From: CAVSRC01 sp963782045
GTDB lineage: Bacteria > Pseudomonadota > Alphaproteobacteria > Rhizobiales > Kaistiaceae
Reading direction: 5' to 3'
Assembly (NCBI GenBank): GCA_963782045.1
Contig: CAWAIR010000037.1
Location: forward strand, 310,001-374,000
DNA length: 64,000 nucleotides
This document shows positions 54,714 through 64,000 of this stretch, one piece after another. The notes under the pieces are model-generated. The model searched no databases. It worked only from the letters and a program-made list of their open reading frames with translations, and was not told where the DNA came from. Every line of letters begins with the position of its first letter. Within the stretch, counting starts at the first letter, position 1. A program made the translations under genes and the position numbers.

Positions 54714-56438
54714 TCAGGCGGCGTCCTGCTCGCCGGCAGGCTGGCGCTCGCCTTGTCTTGCCAGCAGCGCCCCCACCTGCCGCTCCGGTAGCGGCGGTGA
54801 CAACAGGAAGCCCTGCAGGCTGGAGCAACCGGCGTCGATGAGAAACTGGCGCTGCGTGTCCGTCTCGACGCCCTCGGCGACGACCTTGAGGTTGAGCATG
54901 CGGGCAAGGTGGACCACCGCCTGGATGATCGGCGCCGAGTCCGACGACTGGCCGAGATGGCTGACGAAAGACTGGTCGATCTTGACGCTGTCGACCTTCA
55001 GGTTCTGGAGGTGGCTGAGGCTCGAATAACCCGTGCCAAAATCGTCGAGCGCGATGCGGAAACCTGCCTCGCGCAGGGTCGTCAGGTTGGCCTGGGTGAC
55101 GCCGCCGGAGCCGAGCACGACGGTCTCGGTGACCTCGAGCTCGATACGCGCGGGAGCGATACCGTGCACCGCGAGCTTGCGCATGATGCGCATGGGAAGA
55201 TTAGGGTCGCGCAGTTGAACGGCGGAGATGTTGACCGCCATGGTGATGTTCGGCCAGCCTGCGAGCGCGCGGCAGGCCTGGTCGATGACGAAGTCCCCGA
55301 GCGGCGTGATCAGGCCGGTCTCCTCCGCCATGGGGACGAAGCGCGGCGGCAGAAGCAGACCGAGCTGCGGATGGTTCCAGCGCACCAGCGCTTCGAGGCC
55401 GCTGATCGAATCTCCCGAGTATAGCGGCTGGTAGTAGACCTCGAGGCCGTTTCCAGTGGCGATTGCCACGCGCAAATCCCTCTCAAGGGAGACCCGTGCG
55501 GCGCGGCCCTCGTCCATGGCGGCATCGTACATGCGGCAGCAATTGCGGCCCGCCGATTTGGCGCTGTAGAGCGCGACGTCGGCCCGGCGCAGCAGGTCGC
55601 TGCGACTGGTATCGCCGACAAACCCGGCGGCCAAGCCGATCGAAGCGCTGACATGCACCGTGACGCCGGCAACAACGAAGGGTGCCTCGGCCGCCTCCAG
55701 AATGCGATGGCAGAGGCGGTCGAGGGCTTCTAGCGACCGGGTCCCAAGCAGCACAACGGCGAACTCGTCGCCGCCGAGGCGCGCGACCGTGTCGCTGGCA
55801 GAAACAAGCGCGGTGACGCGCTTGGCAAATTCGCGGATCAGCTCGTCACCGGTGCCGTGGCCATAGGCGTCGTTGACCTGTTTGAAGCGATCGAGGTCGA
55901 TGATGAGCACGCTACAGCGTCTTGCGCCGGAGGCCGGATCGGCAACCGCGCTCTCGAGGCGTTCGTCGAGCAAGGCGCGATTGGCCAGGCCGCTCAGCGC
56001 GTCGTGATACGCCAGGTAGCGGTTGTGCGCCTCGGCCTCGCGGAACGCAGTGATATCGGTGATGACGGCGACCAGCAGCGGCACCCTGTCGACGTGAATC
56101 AGGCGTTTGCGCGTCACGATCGTGCGGGACTGGCCATCGGGGCCGGTCAGCACCTCCTCGTTCTCGTTTTCCACGCCGGTGGTGAAAACCAGGTTGTCCT
56201 TTTCCCAGAAGACGTCTGCCTGTTCGCGCGGCAGGAAATCGTAGTCTGACCTGCCGATGAGTTCCTCGCGCGCGTGCCCCATGAAGTCGCACAGGGCTCG
56301 GTTCACGAGCACCCAGCGATGCTCGCGGTCCTTGACGAAGACCGGCGTCGCCAGGACATCGATGATCGATTGCAGTGCCTCGATGCTGTCGATGGCCTGG
56401 AGGGCGGTAAAGGGATCGCCGTGCACGATGGTTGACAT
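54714..56438 (-). CDS. PAS-GGDEF-EAL bifunctional c-di-GMP protein
   Basis: A soluble 574-residue protein. A PAS domain lies at about 20-135 (TPVFVKDREHRWVLVNRALC), then a GGDEF domain with intact RLGGDEFAVVLLG (about 238-250), and an EAL domain with GLEALVRWNHPQLG, ELEVTETVV, LDDFGTGYSSLSHL, VKIDQSFVSHL and VAEGVET, all catalytic residues present. It could both make and degrade c-di-GMP, under control of a cytoplasmic signal sensed by PAS. No membrane segment or signal peptide is seen. Confidence 0.92.
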   Translation of the reverse strand: MSTIVHGDPFTALQAIDSIEALQSIIDVLATPVFVKDREHRWVLVNRALCDFMGHAREELIGRSDYDFLPREQADVFWEKDNLVFTTGVENENEEVLTGPDGQSRTIVTRKRLIHVDRVPLLVAVITDITAFREAEAHNRYLAYHDALSGLANRALLDERLESAVADPASGARRCSVLIIDLDRFKQVNDAYGHGTGDELIREFAKRVTALVSASDTVARLGGDEFAVVLLGTRSLEALDRLCHRILEAAEAPFVVAGVTVHVSASIGLAAGFVGDTSRSDLLRRADVALYSAKSAGRNCCRMYDAAMDEGRAARVSLERDLRVAIATGNGLEVYYQPLYSGDSISGLEALVRWNHPQLGLLLPPRFVPMAEETGLITPLGDFVIDQACRALAGWPNITMAVNISAVQLRDPNLPMRIMRKLAVHGIAPARIELEVTETVVLGSGGVTQANLTTLREAGFRIALDDFGTGYSSLSHLQNLKVDSVKIDQSFVSHLGQSSDSAPIIQAVVHLARMLNLKVVAEGVETDTQRQFLIDAGCSSLQGFLLSPPLPERQVGALLARQGERQPAGEQDAA

Positions 56439-56728
56439 CCTTCGGTCGTCATTTCCTAGCGGCCATTTCCTAGGGTTGTCTTAACACCCTGGCAAAAATG
56501 CGAGGGGTTGAGCCATCGCACGGGCGGCGAAAGTTGGCGGAATCGGCCGGCTTCGCCGCGTCACGACGGCGTCACCGAAACCTGCGAACAAAGGGCATCG
56601 CTCGCCGAAATCGGCTTTGAGCCGGCTAAGAACGGGGGCAAAGTCATGGCAGGCGTGCCGCCCCCCGGCGCAGCGCTCCGACAGCGCTGGCCGCGGCGGC
56701 CGTTCCACAACGAGGAGGCTCTCCCGCA

Positions 56729-58705
<1,977 letters not shown>

Positions 58706-58720
58706 ACCGAATCGTCACAA

Positions 58721-58748
58721 CTGGGTCTCCGTGCAAACGGAGACCCAG
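58721..58748 (+). terminator. Perfect hairpin after cpdB
   Basis: CTGGGTCTCCGT (58721-58732) and its reverse complement (58737-58748) form a 12-bp stem with a 4-nt GCAA loop, a stable GNRA-type tetraloop. No T-run follows, so termination would be Rho-linked or it may protect the 3' end. Confidence 0.6.
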
Positions 58749-58771
58749 GCGTCGCCGAGGCCCTCCACACA

Positions 58772-58889
58772 CCGTCATCCTCCGGCGCGGTGAAACCGCG
58801 CCCGGAGGATCGGCTGCGGCAAGCACGACAAACGCGATCCTTGCGGAGAGCGATCCCCTGGTCTCGCTACGCTCGCCAGGGGATGACGG
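58772..58889. repeat. Intergenic inverted repeat of the GTCATCCTCCGG family, copy 1
   Basis: The left arm begins CCGTCATCCTCCGG, with an internal GGCGCGGT/ACCGCGCC stem, and the right arm ends CAGGGGATGACGGT. Related units lie at 63087-63230 and 63931-64000. It fills the gap between cpdB and the next, convergent gene. Confidence 0.8.
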
Positions 58890-58971
58890 TCATTGAGATT
58901 TCAGGGGTGGGCTTCGGCCCGCCTTCTTTTGGCGAACTGCGTCGCGGAGGCAATGGTCCACCCGATGCCCT

Positions 58972-59553
58972 TCATGAATGCGGATCGCGGCCGGCCGCGA
59001 TCATCAGGTGGTGCTCCTGATGGTGGCTGCCTTTGGCGAGCACGCCGATGAAGCCAAGCGCCCTGACCTGTGCGATCTCGCGATGGTCGACGACTCTGAC
59101 AGTCAGCGCGGCGCCATTGGGGATCTCCGCGGCGTCATAAGTCCACCCACCGACGCCATTCATGGTTGCGGCATGGGCCAGGACCATGCGCCGGATGGAT
59201 CCCACCACCGGGCCTTCTGCCGTCGCCAGGAAACGGATGCCGCCGTCGATGTCTTCGCTCGTTGCCCGGGCGTGCAGCGTGACATTGTCCATATCGATCA
59301 GGTGCTGGCGCAGCGCCTCGATGTTCACTTTCGACCAATCGGTGTGTTGGTCGGCCTCCAGCATCCCGACGATTTCCTGGATGGCGGCAAAGGCGGCCTG
59401 GCCGCCCTCGCTCGGAAGAGCAGCATGATCCTGGCTCATTCCGGCATCGGCCTGATGGTGCATTGCGCCCATCTCGCCCTCGGCTGTCATTTCCGCGGCG
59501 AGTGCATGGGAGGCGATGAAGACCGCTGCTGCGGCAAGCATCAGGCGTTTCAT
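58972..59553 (-). CDS. Secreted Met/His-rich N-terminus protein of unknown function
   Basis: A 193-residue precursor. Signal peptide MKRLMLAAAAVFIASHALAA is followed by a Met-, His- and Glu-rich stretch (EMTAEGEMGAMHHQAD, residues about 21-42) that looks able to bind a metal such as copper. The rest is folded with LEADQHTDWSKVNIEALRQH and ends HHQEHHLMIAAGRDPHS, again His-rich. No family is recognised with certainty. It is divergent, across a 62-bp spacer, from a Crp/Fnr-type regulator and probably its target. Confidence 0.65.
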   Translation of the reverse strand: MKRLMLAAAAVFIASHALAAEMTAEGEMGAMHHQADAGMSQDHAALPSEGGQAAFAAIQEIVGMLEADQHTDWSKVNIEALRQHLIDMDNVTLHARATSEDIDGGIRFLATAEGPVVGSIRRMVLAHAATMNGVGGWTYDAAEIPNGAALTVRVVDHREIAQVRALGFIGVLAKGSHHQEHHLMIAAGRDPHS

Positions 59554-59611
59554 GGCGGGGCTCCTTCCGGTTGGGCGGTTCTCCTTGACGATGGCATCCC
59601 AACGACCATCG

Positions 59612-59633
59612 TGACATGATTACTATCATGTCA
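59612..59633. promoter_or_regulatory. FNR/Crp-like palindrome at the regulator start
   Basis: TGACATGAT-N4-ATCATGTCA is a perfect 9-bp dyad; its core TGAT-N4-ATCA matches the FNR-type consensus TTGAT-N4-ATCAA. It spans the first ATG (59616) and includes the second (59628) of the Crp/Fnr-like gene and lies 59 bp before the divergent secreted-protein gene. Confidence 0.7.
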
Positions 59634-60165
59634 GTTCAGATGCCCCGGCTACTGAAGGCCCTCCGCTCCACCAGTCGCCGGCTGGCCGAAGGCGCCCTGC
59701 TGTTTCACAGAGGCGACCCCGTCGTCAGCCTGTTCCTGGTTCTTGAGGGAACGATCGAGCTGACGCGCCATCAGGCGGACGGAGGAATTGTCGTTCAGCA
59801 AAGGGCGTCGCGGCACGCTATCCTTGCCGAAGCATCGGTCTTCTCGCAGCGTTACCATTGCGATGCGTTTGCCGCCTCGCCGTCGGTCGTGCTGGTCGTG
59901 GCGATGAGCGCAGTGCGCGAAAGACTCTGCTCAGTCGCCCGAATTTGCCGGCGCGTGGGTCGAACATCTGGCGCATGAGGTCCAGGAAGCCCGATTGCGG
60001 AGCGAAATCCTGTCGATGCGAACGGTCGTCAAACGACTCGACGCGTGGCTGCTGTCGCACGGGGACCGCCTGCCGGCGAAGGGAGAGTGGAAGAATTTGG
60101 CGCTTCAGATCGGCGTCAGTCCGGAGGCGCTCTACCGGGAGCTTGCGCGGCGAAAAGCTGGATAG
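59628..60165 (+). CDS. Crp/Fnr-type regulator (one frame break)
   Basis: A cyclic-nucleotide-binding-fold regulator of about 178 residues. The beta-roll part has GALLFHRGDPVVSLFLVLEG and LAEASVFSQRYHCDAFA; a second frame continues with FAGAWVEHLAHEVQEARLRS (dimer helix) and KNLALQIGVSPEALYRELAR as a short HTH. One extra base near 59925 joins them. It lacks the Cys cluster of true FNR. I chose ATG 59628 since the earlier ATG 59616 lies in the palindrome; the first is possible. Divergent from the Met/His-rich secreted protein. Confidence 0.75.
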
Positions 60166-60346
60166 CGGCCAATGCTCCGGTACCTGCCATCGCGGATCGC
60201 CACAAATTGGGCAGGCGACACGACTGCCTGGGGCTTTTTGGCCGACGGGGCTTCCGTTTGGGCTCAAACGCCCCACATTGTTGCGGGCGCCCGTTCGGCG
60301 TCACCTTCCCGACTCCAACGACCATCCCCCCAAACGAGCACCATCC

Positions 60347-61213
60347 ATGCCTACTCCCAACGCAGCGCATGCCGGCACCTTCAAGATCGGCGGCGATCTC
60401 GAGGTCAACCGCCTCGGCTTCGGCGCCATGCGCATCACCGGCCGCGGAATCTGGGGCGAACCGGCCGATCGGCCAGAAGCCATCCGCACGCTGAAGCGCC
60501 TGCCGGCGCTCGGTATCAACTTCGTCGATACCGCCGATGCCTATGGCCCCGAAACCTCCGAATTTCTGATCCACGAGGCGATCAACCCCTACCCGGCCGG
60601 CATGGTCATCGCCACCAAGGGCGGCCTCACCCGCTCCGGCCCGGATCGCTGGGTGCCGGTCGGCCGGCCCGAATATCTCGTCCAGCAGGCCCATCTCAGC
60701 CGCCGGCGGCTCGGCGTCGAAATCATCGACCTGTGGCAGCTTCACCGCATCGATTCCAAGGTGCCGCGCGACGAGCAGTTCGCCGCCATCCGCTCGCTGA
60801 TCGACGACGGCGTCATCCGCCATGCCGGCCTCAGCGAAGTCTCGGTCGAGGAGATCAAGGCGGCGCAGACGGTGTTCAAGGTCGCCACGGTGCAGAACCG
60901 CTACAACCTCTTCGACCGGCACAGCGAGGAGGTGCTCGCCTATTGCCAGGCCGAGGGCATCGGCTTCATCCCGTGGGCGCCGCTCAGCAGCGGCCACATG
61001 GCGGGATCGCACCTCGACGAGATCGCCGGGCGCCACAAGGTCACGGCCGGCGAGATCGCGCTCGCTTGGCTGCTCAAGCGCAGCCCGGTGATTCTGCCGA
61101 TCCCCGGCACCTCCAAGGTCGCCCATCTCGAGGAAAACGTGGCGGCGGCCGACATCAAGCTCAGCGACGCGGAGTTCGCCACGCTCGACGCCGAAGGCAA
61201 GGCGGCCGCGTAG
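60347..61213 (+). CDS. Aldo/keto reductase
   Basis: A 288-residue NADPH-linked reductase of the AKR fold. The N-terminus has VNRLGFGAMRITGRGIWG, the catalytic residues appear as FVDTADAYGPETSE (Asp, Tyr), MVIATKGG (Lys) and IDLWQLHRID (His), and the cofactor end PVILPIPGTSKVAHLEENV. The closest style is the YakC/IolS-like group; the substrate is unknown. ATG 60347 is at the start of the conserved part. A strong terminator follows. Confidence 0.92.
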   Translation: MPTPNAAHAGTFKIGGDLEVNRLGFGAMRITGRGIWGEPADRPEAIRTLKRLPALGINFVDTADAYGPETSEFLIHEAINPYPAGMVIATKGGLTRSGPDRWVPVGRPEYLVQQAHLSRRRLGVEIIDLWQLHRIDSKVPRDEQFAAIRSLIDDGVIRHAGLSEVSVEEIKAAQTVFKVATVQNRYNLFDRHSEEVLAYCQAEGIGFIPWAPLSSGHMAGSHLDEIAGRHKVTAGEIALAWLLKRSPVILPIPGTSKVAHLEENVAAADIKLSDAEFATLDAEGKAAA

Positions 61214-61236
61214 AGCGATCACGCCGCGCGCATGAC

Positions 61237-61268
61237 AAAAAGGGCGGGCCCAGGGCCCGCCCTTTTTT
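61237..61268. terminator. Strong bidirectional-type intrinsic terminator
   Basis: GGGCGGGCCC (61242-61251) and GGGCCCGCCC (61253-61262) give a perfect 10-bp stem, with AAAAA before and TTTTTT after. It ends the aldo/keto reductase transcript. The rest of the 330-bp spacer to dnaB (61269-61543) shows no ORF; the dnaB promoter must lie there. Confidence 0.93.
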
Positions 61269-61543
61269 CCGTCCCCGAATCATCCGATCTTGCCCCCTGC
61301 GACAGGGCTCCCGGCGCTGCAAGAGGCTTCCTGTCGCGCTGTGAATCGCGGGCGACTTTGCAGTCCTTGCTTTGCGCCGGCAGCGCTCGTGGTAAACAGA
61401 TGGTGAAGACGGAGCGGCAAGACCGTCTCATCGGGCCCGCAGGGGCTCGGCCCCGTACCCCCGTATCGCGGTCAGCGTCGCCGGCAGACACCGGAGACGC
61501 GAGCGATTCGGGGATGCGAAGAGACTGAGGGACGGACGGCATC

Positions 61544-63041
61544 ATGGCATTTGCGGTTCGCGCGGTCGCCGACAACACGACCAACGAGGCCTATCGCACC
61601 GCTCCGCAGAACGTTGAGGCGGAACAGGCTCTGCTCGGCGCCATCCTGGTCAACAACGAAGCCTTCTATCGCGTTTCCGACTTCCTTGAGCCGCAGCACT
61701 TCTTCGAGCCGGTGCACAAGGCGATCTTCGAGGTCGCCGGTCAGCTCATCCGCGCCAACAAGGTCGCAACGCCGGTCACCATCAAGACCTTCCTGCCGGC
61801 CGATCTCGCCATCGGCGACATCAATCTGGCCACTTATCTCGCCCGCCTCGCCGCCGAGGCGACGACCATCATCAATGCCGAGGACTATGGCCGCACGGTC
61901 TACGACCTGGCGCTGCGCCGCGCCCTCATCGGCATCGGCGAGGACATGGTCAACGTCGCCTACGACGCCACCGTCGAGCAGACGCCGGGGGCGCAGATCG
62001 AGGAGGCCGAGAAGCGGCTCTTCGACCTCGCCGAAAAGGGCCAGTACAGCGCCGGTTTCCAGTCGTTCGACACGGCGCTGACCTCGGCAATCGATCTCGC
62101 CAGCGCCGCCTACAAGCGCGACGGCCACCTGTCCGGCCTGGCCACCGGGCTCGACGACATGGACCGGCTGATGGGCGGGCTGCAGGCCTCGGACCTGATC
62201 ATCGTCGCCGGCCGTCCGGGCATGGGCAAGTCGGCGCTCGCCACCAATGTCGGCTTCAACATCGCCAAGGCGTGGCGCGGCGAGTTGCAGCCTGACGGCG
62301 CCATGAAGACCGTCGACGGCGGCATCGTCGGCCTGTTCTCGCTGGAAATGTCGGCTGAGCAGCTCGCCACCCGCATCATCGCCGAGCAGTCCGGCGTGTC
62401 ATCGGCCAATATCCGCCGCGGCCGCATCGACGAGAGCGATTTTGCCCGCATCGTCGAGGCCTCGCGCGAGATGCAGCGCATCCCGTTCTACATCGACCAG
62501 ACCGGCGGCCTGTCGATCGCCCAGCTTGCCGCGCGCGCCCGCCGGCTCAAGCGCCAGCGCGGCCTCGACCTGCTGATCGTCGACTACATCCAGCTTCTTG
62601 CCGGCACCTCGCGGCGCAGTTCAGAGAACCGCGTGCAGGAGATCACCGAGATCACCACGACGCTGAAGGCGCTGGCCAAGGAACTGGACGTGCCCATCCT
62701 CGCCTTGTCGCAGCTCTCGCGCCAGGTCGAGCAGCGCGAGGACAAGCACCCGCAACTCTCCGACCTCCGCGAAATCGGGCTCCATCGAGCAGGACGCCGA
62801 CGTCGTGCTGTTCATCTTCCGCGAGGAGTATTACCTCAAGAACGCCGAGCCGAAGCCGGGCACCGAGGAATACTTCAAGTGGCAGGACGAGATGGGCAAG
62901 GTCCATGGCATCGCCGAGGTCATCGTCGGCAAGCAGCGCCACGGCCCTACCGGCACCGTGCGCCTGCATTTCGAGGATTCGCTCACCCGCTTCTCCAACC
63001 TCGCCGAGGAGAGCGCCTATCCGGTGCCGTTCGAGGGGTAG
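61544..63041 (+). CDS. dnaB: Replicative DNA helicase DnaB (one frame break)
   Basis: Hexameric helicase at the fork. About 499 residues: N-terminal domain with APQNVEAEQALLGAILVNNE (about 20-120), linker, then the RecA-like motor with GRPGMGKSALATN (Walker A, about 223-235), LFSLEMSAEQLATR, LIVDYIQLL (Walker B) and LSQLSRQVEQREDKHPQLSD. The frame changes near 62775; removing one A restores LRESGSIEQDADVV-MLFIFREEYY, then GKQRHGPTGTVRLHFE to the end. DnaB is essential, so this is very likely a base error. Commonly directly after rplI; here 13.8 kb away. Confidence 0.95.
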
Positions 63042-63086
63042 GCGCGAAGCTTGCCCCAAGTGGCGGCTTCCCCGCTTCGTCTTCCC

Positions 63087-63230
63087 CCGTCATCCTCCGC
63101 CGCCCCTCCTCCGTCATCCTCCGGCTTGACCGGAGGATCAGCCTCGGCAGGTTCGGCGCATGAGAAGATGCCGCTATATCCGTGGAGAACGATCCTCCGG
63201 CCTCGGCTACGCCACGCCGGAGGATGACGG
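63087..63230. repeat. Intergenic inverted repeat of the GTCATCCTCCGG family, copy 2
   Basis: Holds CCGTCATCCTCCG twice (63087 and 63111); the second forms a stem-loop with GACCGGAGGATC. It ends with GCCGGAGGATGACGG, the inverse of the start. It occupies most of the 298-bp spacer between dnaB and the SRPBCC gene; no ORF is seen there. Confidence 0.82.
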
Positions 63231-63339
63231 CCCGGAGATTGGGGCGCCGCCCGATGTGCCCGTCGTCGCCGCGACGGCCCGTTCGGTGCCCTCCCCGGCC
63301 GATTTCCTGTAAGCTGCCGTCAGCCAAGGGAGTTCAGGC

Positions 63340-63885
63340 ATGTTCAAGTGGCTATTCGGCAACAAGGATGAGGAAAGCAGCGGCGGCGGTGGCGACCAGG
63401 CGCGCGGCACCAAGGAGCTGCTCGTCGTCAGCCGCACGGTGGCGGTGCCGCCGGAGCGCGCCTTCGCCGTCTTCGTCGACGAATTCGGGTCGTGGTGGCC
63501 CGCCAAATACACGCTTGCCGGCGACAATCTCGCCGAGATTCTCATCGAGCCCAAGATGAACGGCCGCGCCATCGAGCGCGACAAGACCGGCGGCGAGACC
63601 GTCTGGGGCACGGTGCTCTCGTTCTTCCGGCCGAGCCATCTGGTCATCGCCTGGCAGATCGCTCCCGACCGTACCCTCGTCGACAACGAGGCCACCGCCA
63701 GCCGCGTCGACGTGCGCTTCGTCGGCCAGGACGACGGCGGCACCGAGGTGGTTCTCGTCCACCGCGATTTCCCGCGCCATGGCGCCGGCTGGGAAAAATA
63801 CCGCCAGCAGATGAGCGCCAAGGAAGGCGGCTGGCCGCTGCTGATGGACCGCTACGCCAAGGCGGTTGCCGGCGAGCCGCTATAG
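63340..63885 (+). CDS. SRPBCC-domain protein
   Basis: A 181-residue protein beginning MFKWLFGNKDEESSGGGGDQ, a flexible head, then a START/AHSA1-like fold from about 26 (KELLVVSRTVAVPPERAFAV, FGSWWPAKYTLAGDN, GTVLSFFRPSHLVIAWQI) to the final helix (WEKYRQQMSAKEGGWPLLMD). It probably binds a hydrophobic ligand or aids another protein; no specific role can be given. ATG 63340 follows CAAGGGAG. Confidence 0.82.
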   Translation: MFKWLFGNKDEESSGGGGDQARGTKELLVVSRTVAVPPERAFAVFVDEFGSWWPAKYTLAGDNLAEILIEPKMNGRAIERDKTGGETVWGTVLSFFRPSHLVIAWQIAPDRTLVDNEATASRVDVRFVGQDDGGTEVVLVHRDFPRHGAGWEKYRQQMSAKEGGWPLLMDRYAKAVAGEPL

Positions 63886-63930
63886 CGGCAAACCGGCTGT
63901 CGTACGGTTCGGCTCCGCGACATCCACGAT

Positions 63931-64000
63931 CCGTCGCCTCCGCGAACGCGGAGGATCACGTTCGGCATATTCAGCGCGAAATGCCGCGATTGCCGGAGAT
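63931..64000. repeat. Diverged GTCATCCTCCGG-type repeat, cut by window edge
   Basis: CCGTCGCCTCCGC, GAACGC and GGAGGATC make a stem like that of the other copies at 58772 and 63087, with several mismatches. The element continues past the right edge. Confidence 0.55.

Noticed and set aside
60166..60346. A possible small gene between the Crp-type regulator and the aldo/keto reductase
   Set aside because: Open frames here are shadows or short pieces without SD or recognisable pattern.
62760..62790. Programmed ribosomal frameshift in dnaB (and by extension katG, uvrC, rsmA)
   Set aside because: No slippery heptamer with downstream structure, one extra base simply restores the conserved LRESGSIEQDAD, and the same kind of break occurs in many unrelated genes.

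Overview
This window reads as a chromosome segment of an alphaproteobacterium, most likely order Hyphomicrobiales (Rhizobiales). The support is very high GC with strong third-position GC bias, and gene orders typical of that group: ppk-hdaA-permease beside purM-purN; SDR-uvrC-pgsA-moaD-moaE; pepA-holC divergent from lptF-lptG-lptD-surA-pdxA-rsmA; gmk-yicC-mltG-fabF-acpP-fabG-fabD; and rpsF-rpsR-DUF2232-rplI. No RNA genes, CRISPR arrays, prophage or IS transposases were recognised. The species cannot be named from what is visible.

Layout. 1-7 kb: ppk (cut by the left edge), hdaA, a membrane permease and a CDP-alcohol phosphatidyltransferase on the minus strand, then purM, purN and rlmJ on plus. 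7-9 kb: two secreted proteins (one an RNase T2) and a porin-like outer membrane protein. 9-14.4 kb: SDR, uvrC, pgsA, moaD, moaE, a DUF930-like protein and ndk. 14.4-17.8 kb: divergent oxyR/katG peroxide defence. 17.8-24.3 kb: small accessory genes (epimerase, glutathione transferase plus a decayed copy, DinB, glyoxalase-like, rsgA, cupin, LprI-like and small secreted proteins). 24.4-28.8 kb: an ABC-F ATPase, then holC, a toxin-antitoxin pair and pepA. 28.9-36.9 kb: LPS export and outer membrane biogenesis, pyridoxine synthesis and 16S rRNA dimethylation. 36.9-43.4 kb: gmk, yicC, mltG and the fatty acid synthesis cluster. 43.5-49.2 kb: a secreted protein, a polysaccharide deacetylase, the rpsF operon and cfa. 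49.2-61.2 kb: accessory block with YeiH/LysR, two c-di-GMP proteins, clpS, a YihY-like protein, cpdB, a Crp/Fnr-type regulator with a divergent secreted protein, and an aldo/keto reductase. 61.5-64 kb: dnaB, an SRPBCC protein and repeats.

Two features dominate. First, about thirty apparent single-base indels break at least fourteen otherwise well conserved genes, including essential ones (dnaB, gmk, lptD) and with nine in katG alone. This points to uncorrected sequencing error rather than biology, so such genes are annotated as single loci with the break positions described. Second, the spacers carry several families of small inverted-repeat elements. One 271-bp element with perfect 22-bp terminal repeats fills the lptF-lptG junction, and a closely related repeat forms a perfect 21-bp hairpin after rlmJ. 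A second family supplies both stop codons of a convergent gene pair.

The most biologically interesting local arrangements are the toxin-antitoxin pair inside the pepA-holC junction, a 17-codon leader ORF plus hairpin ahead of rsgA, and an FNR-like palindrome lying across the start of a Crp/Fnr-family gene. No clearly new multi-gene system was identified.
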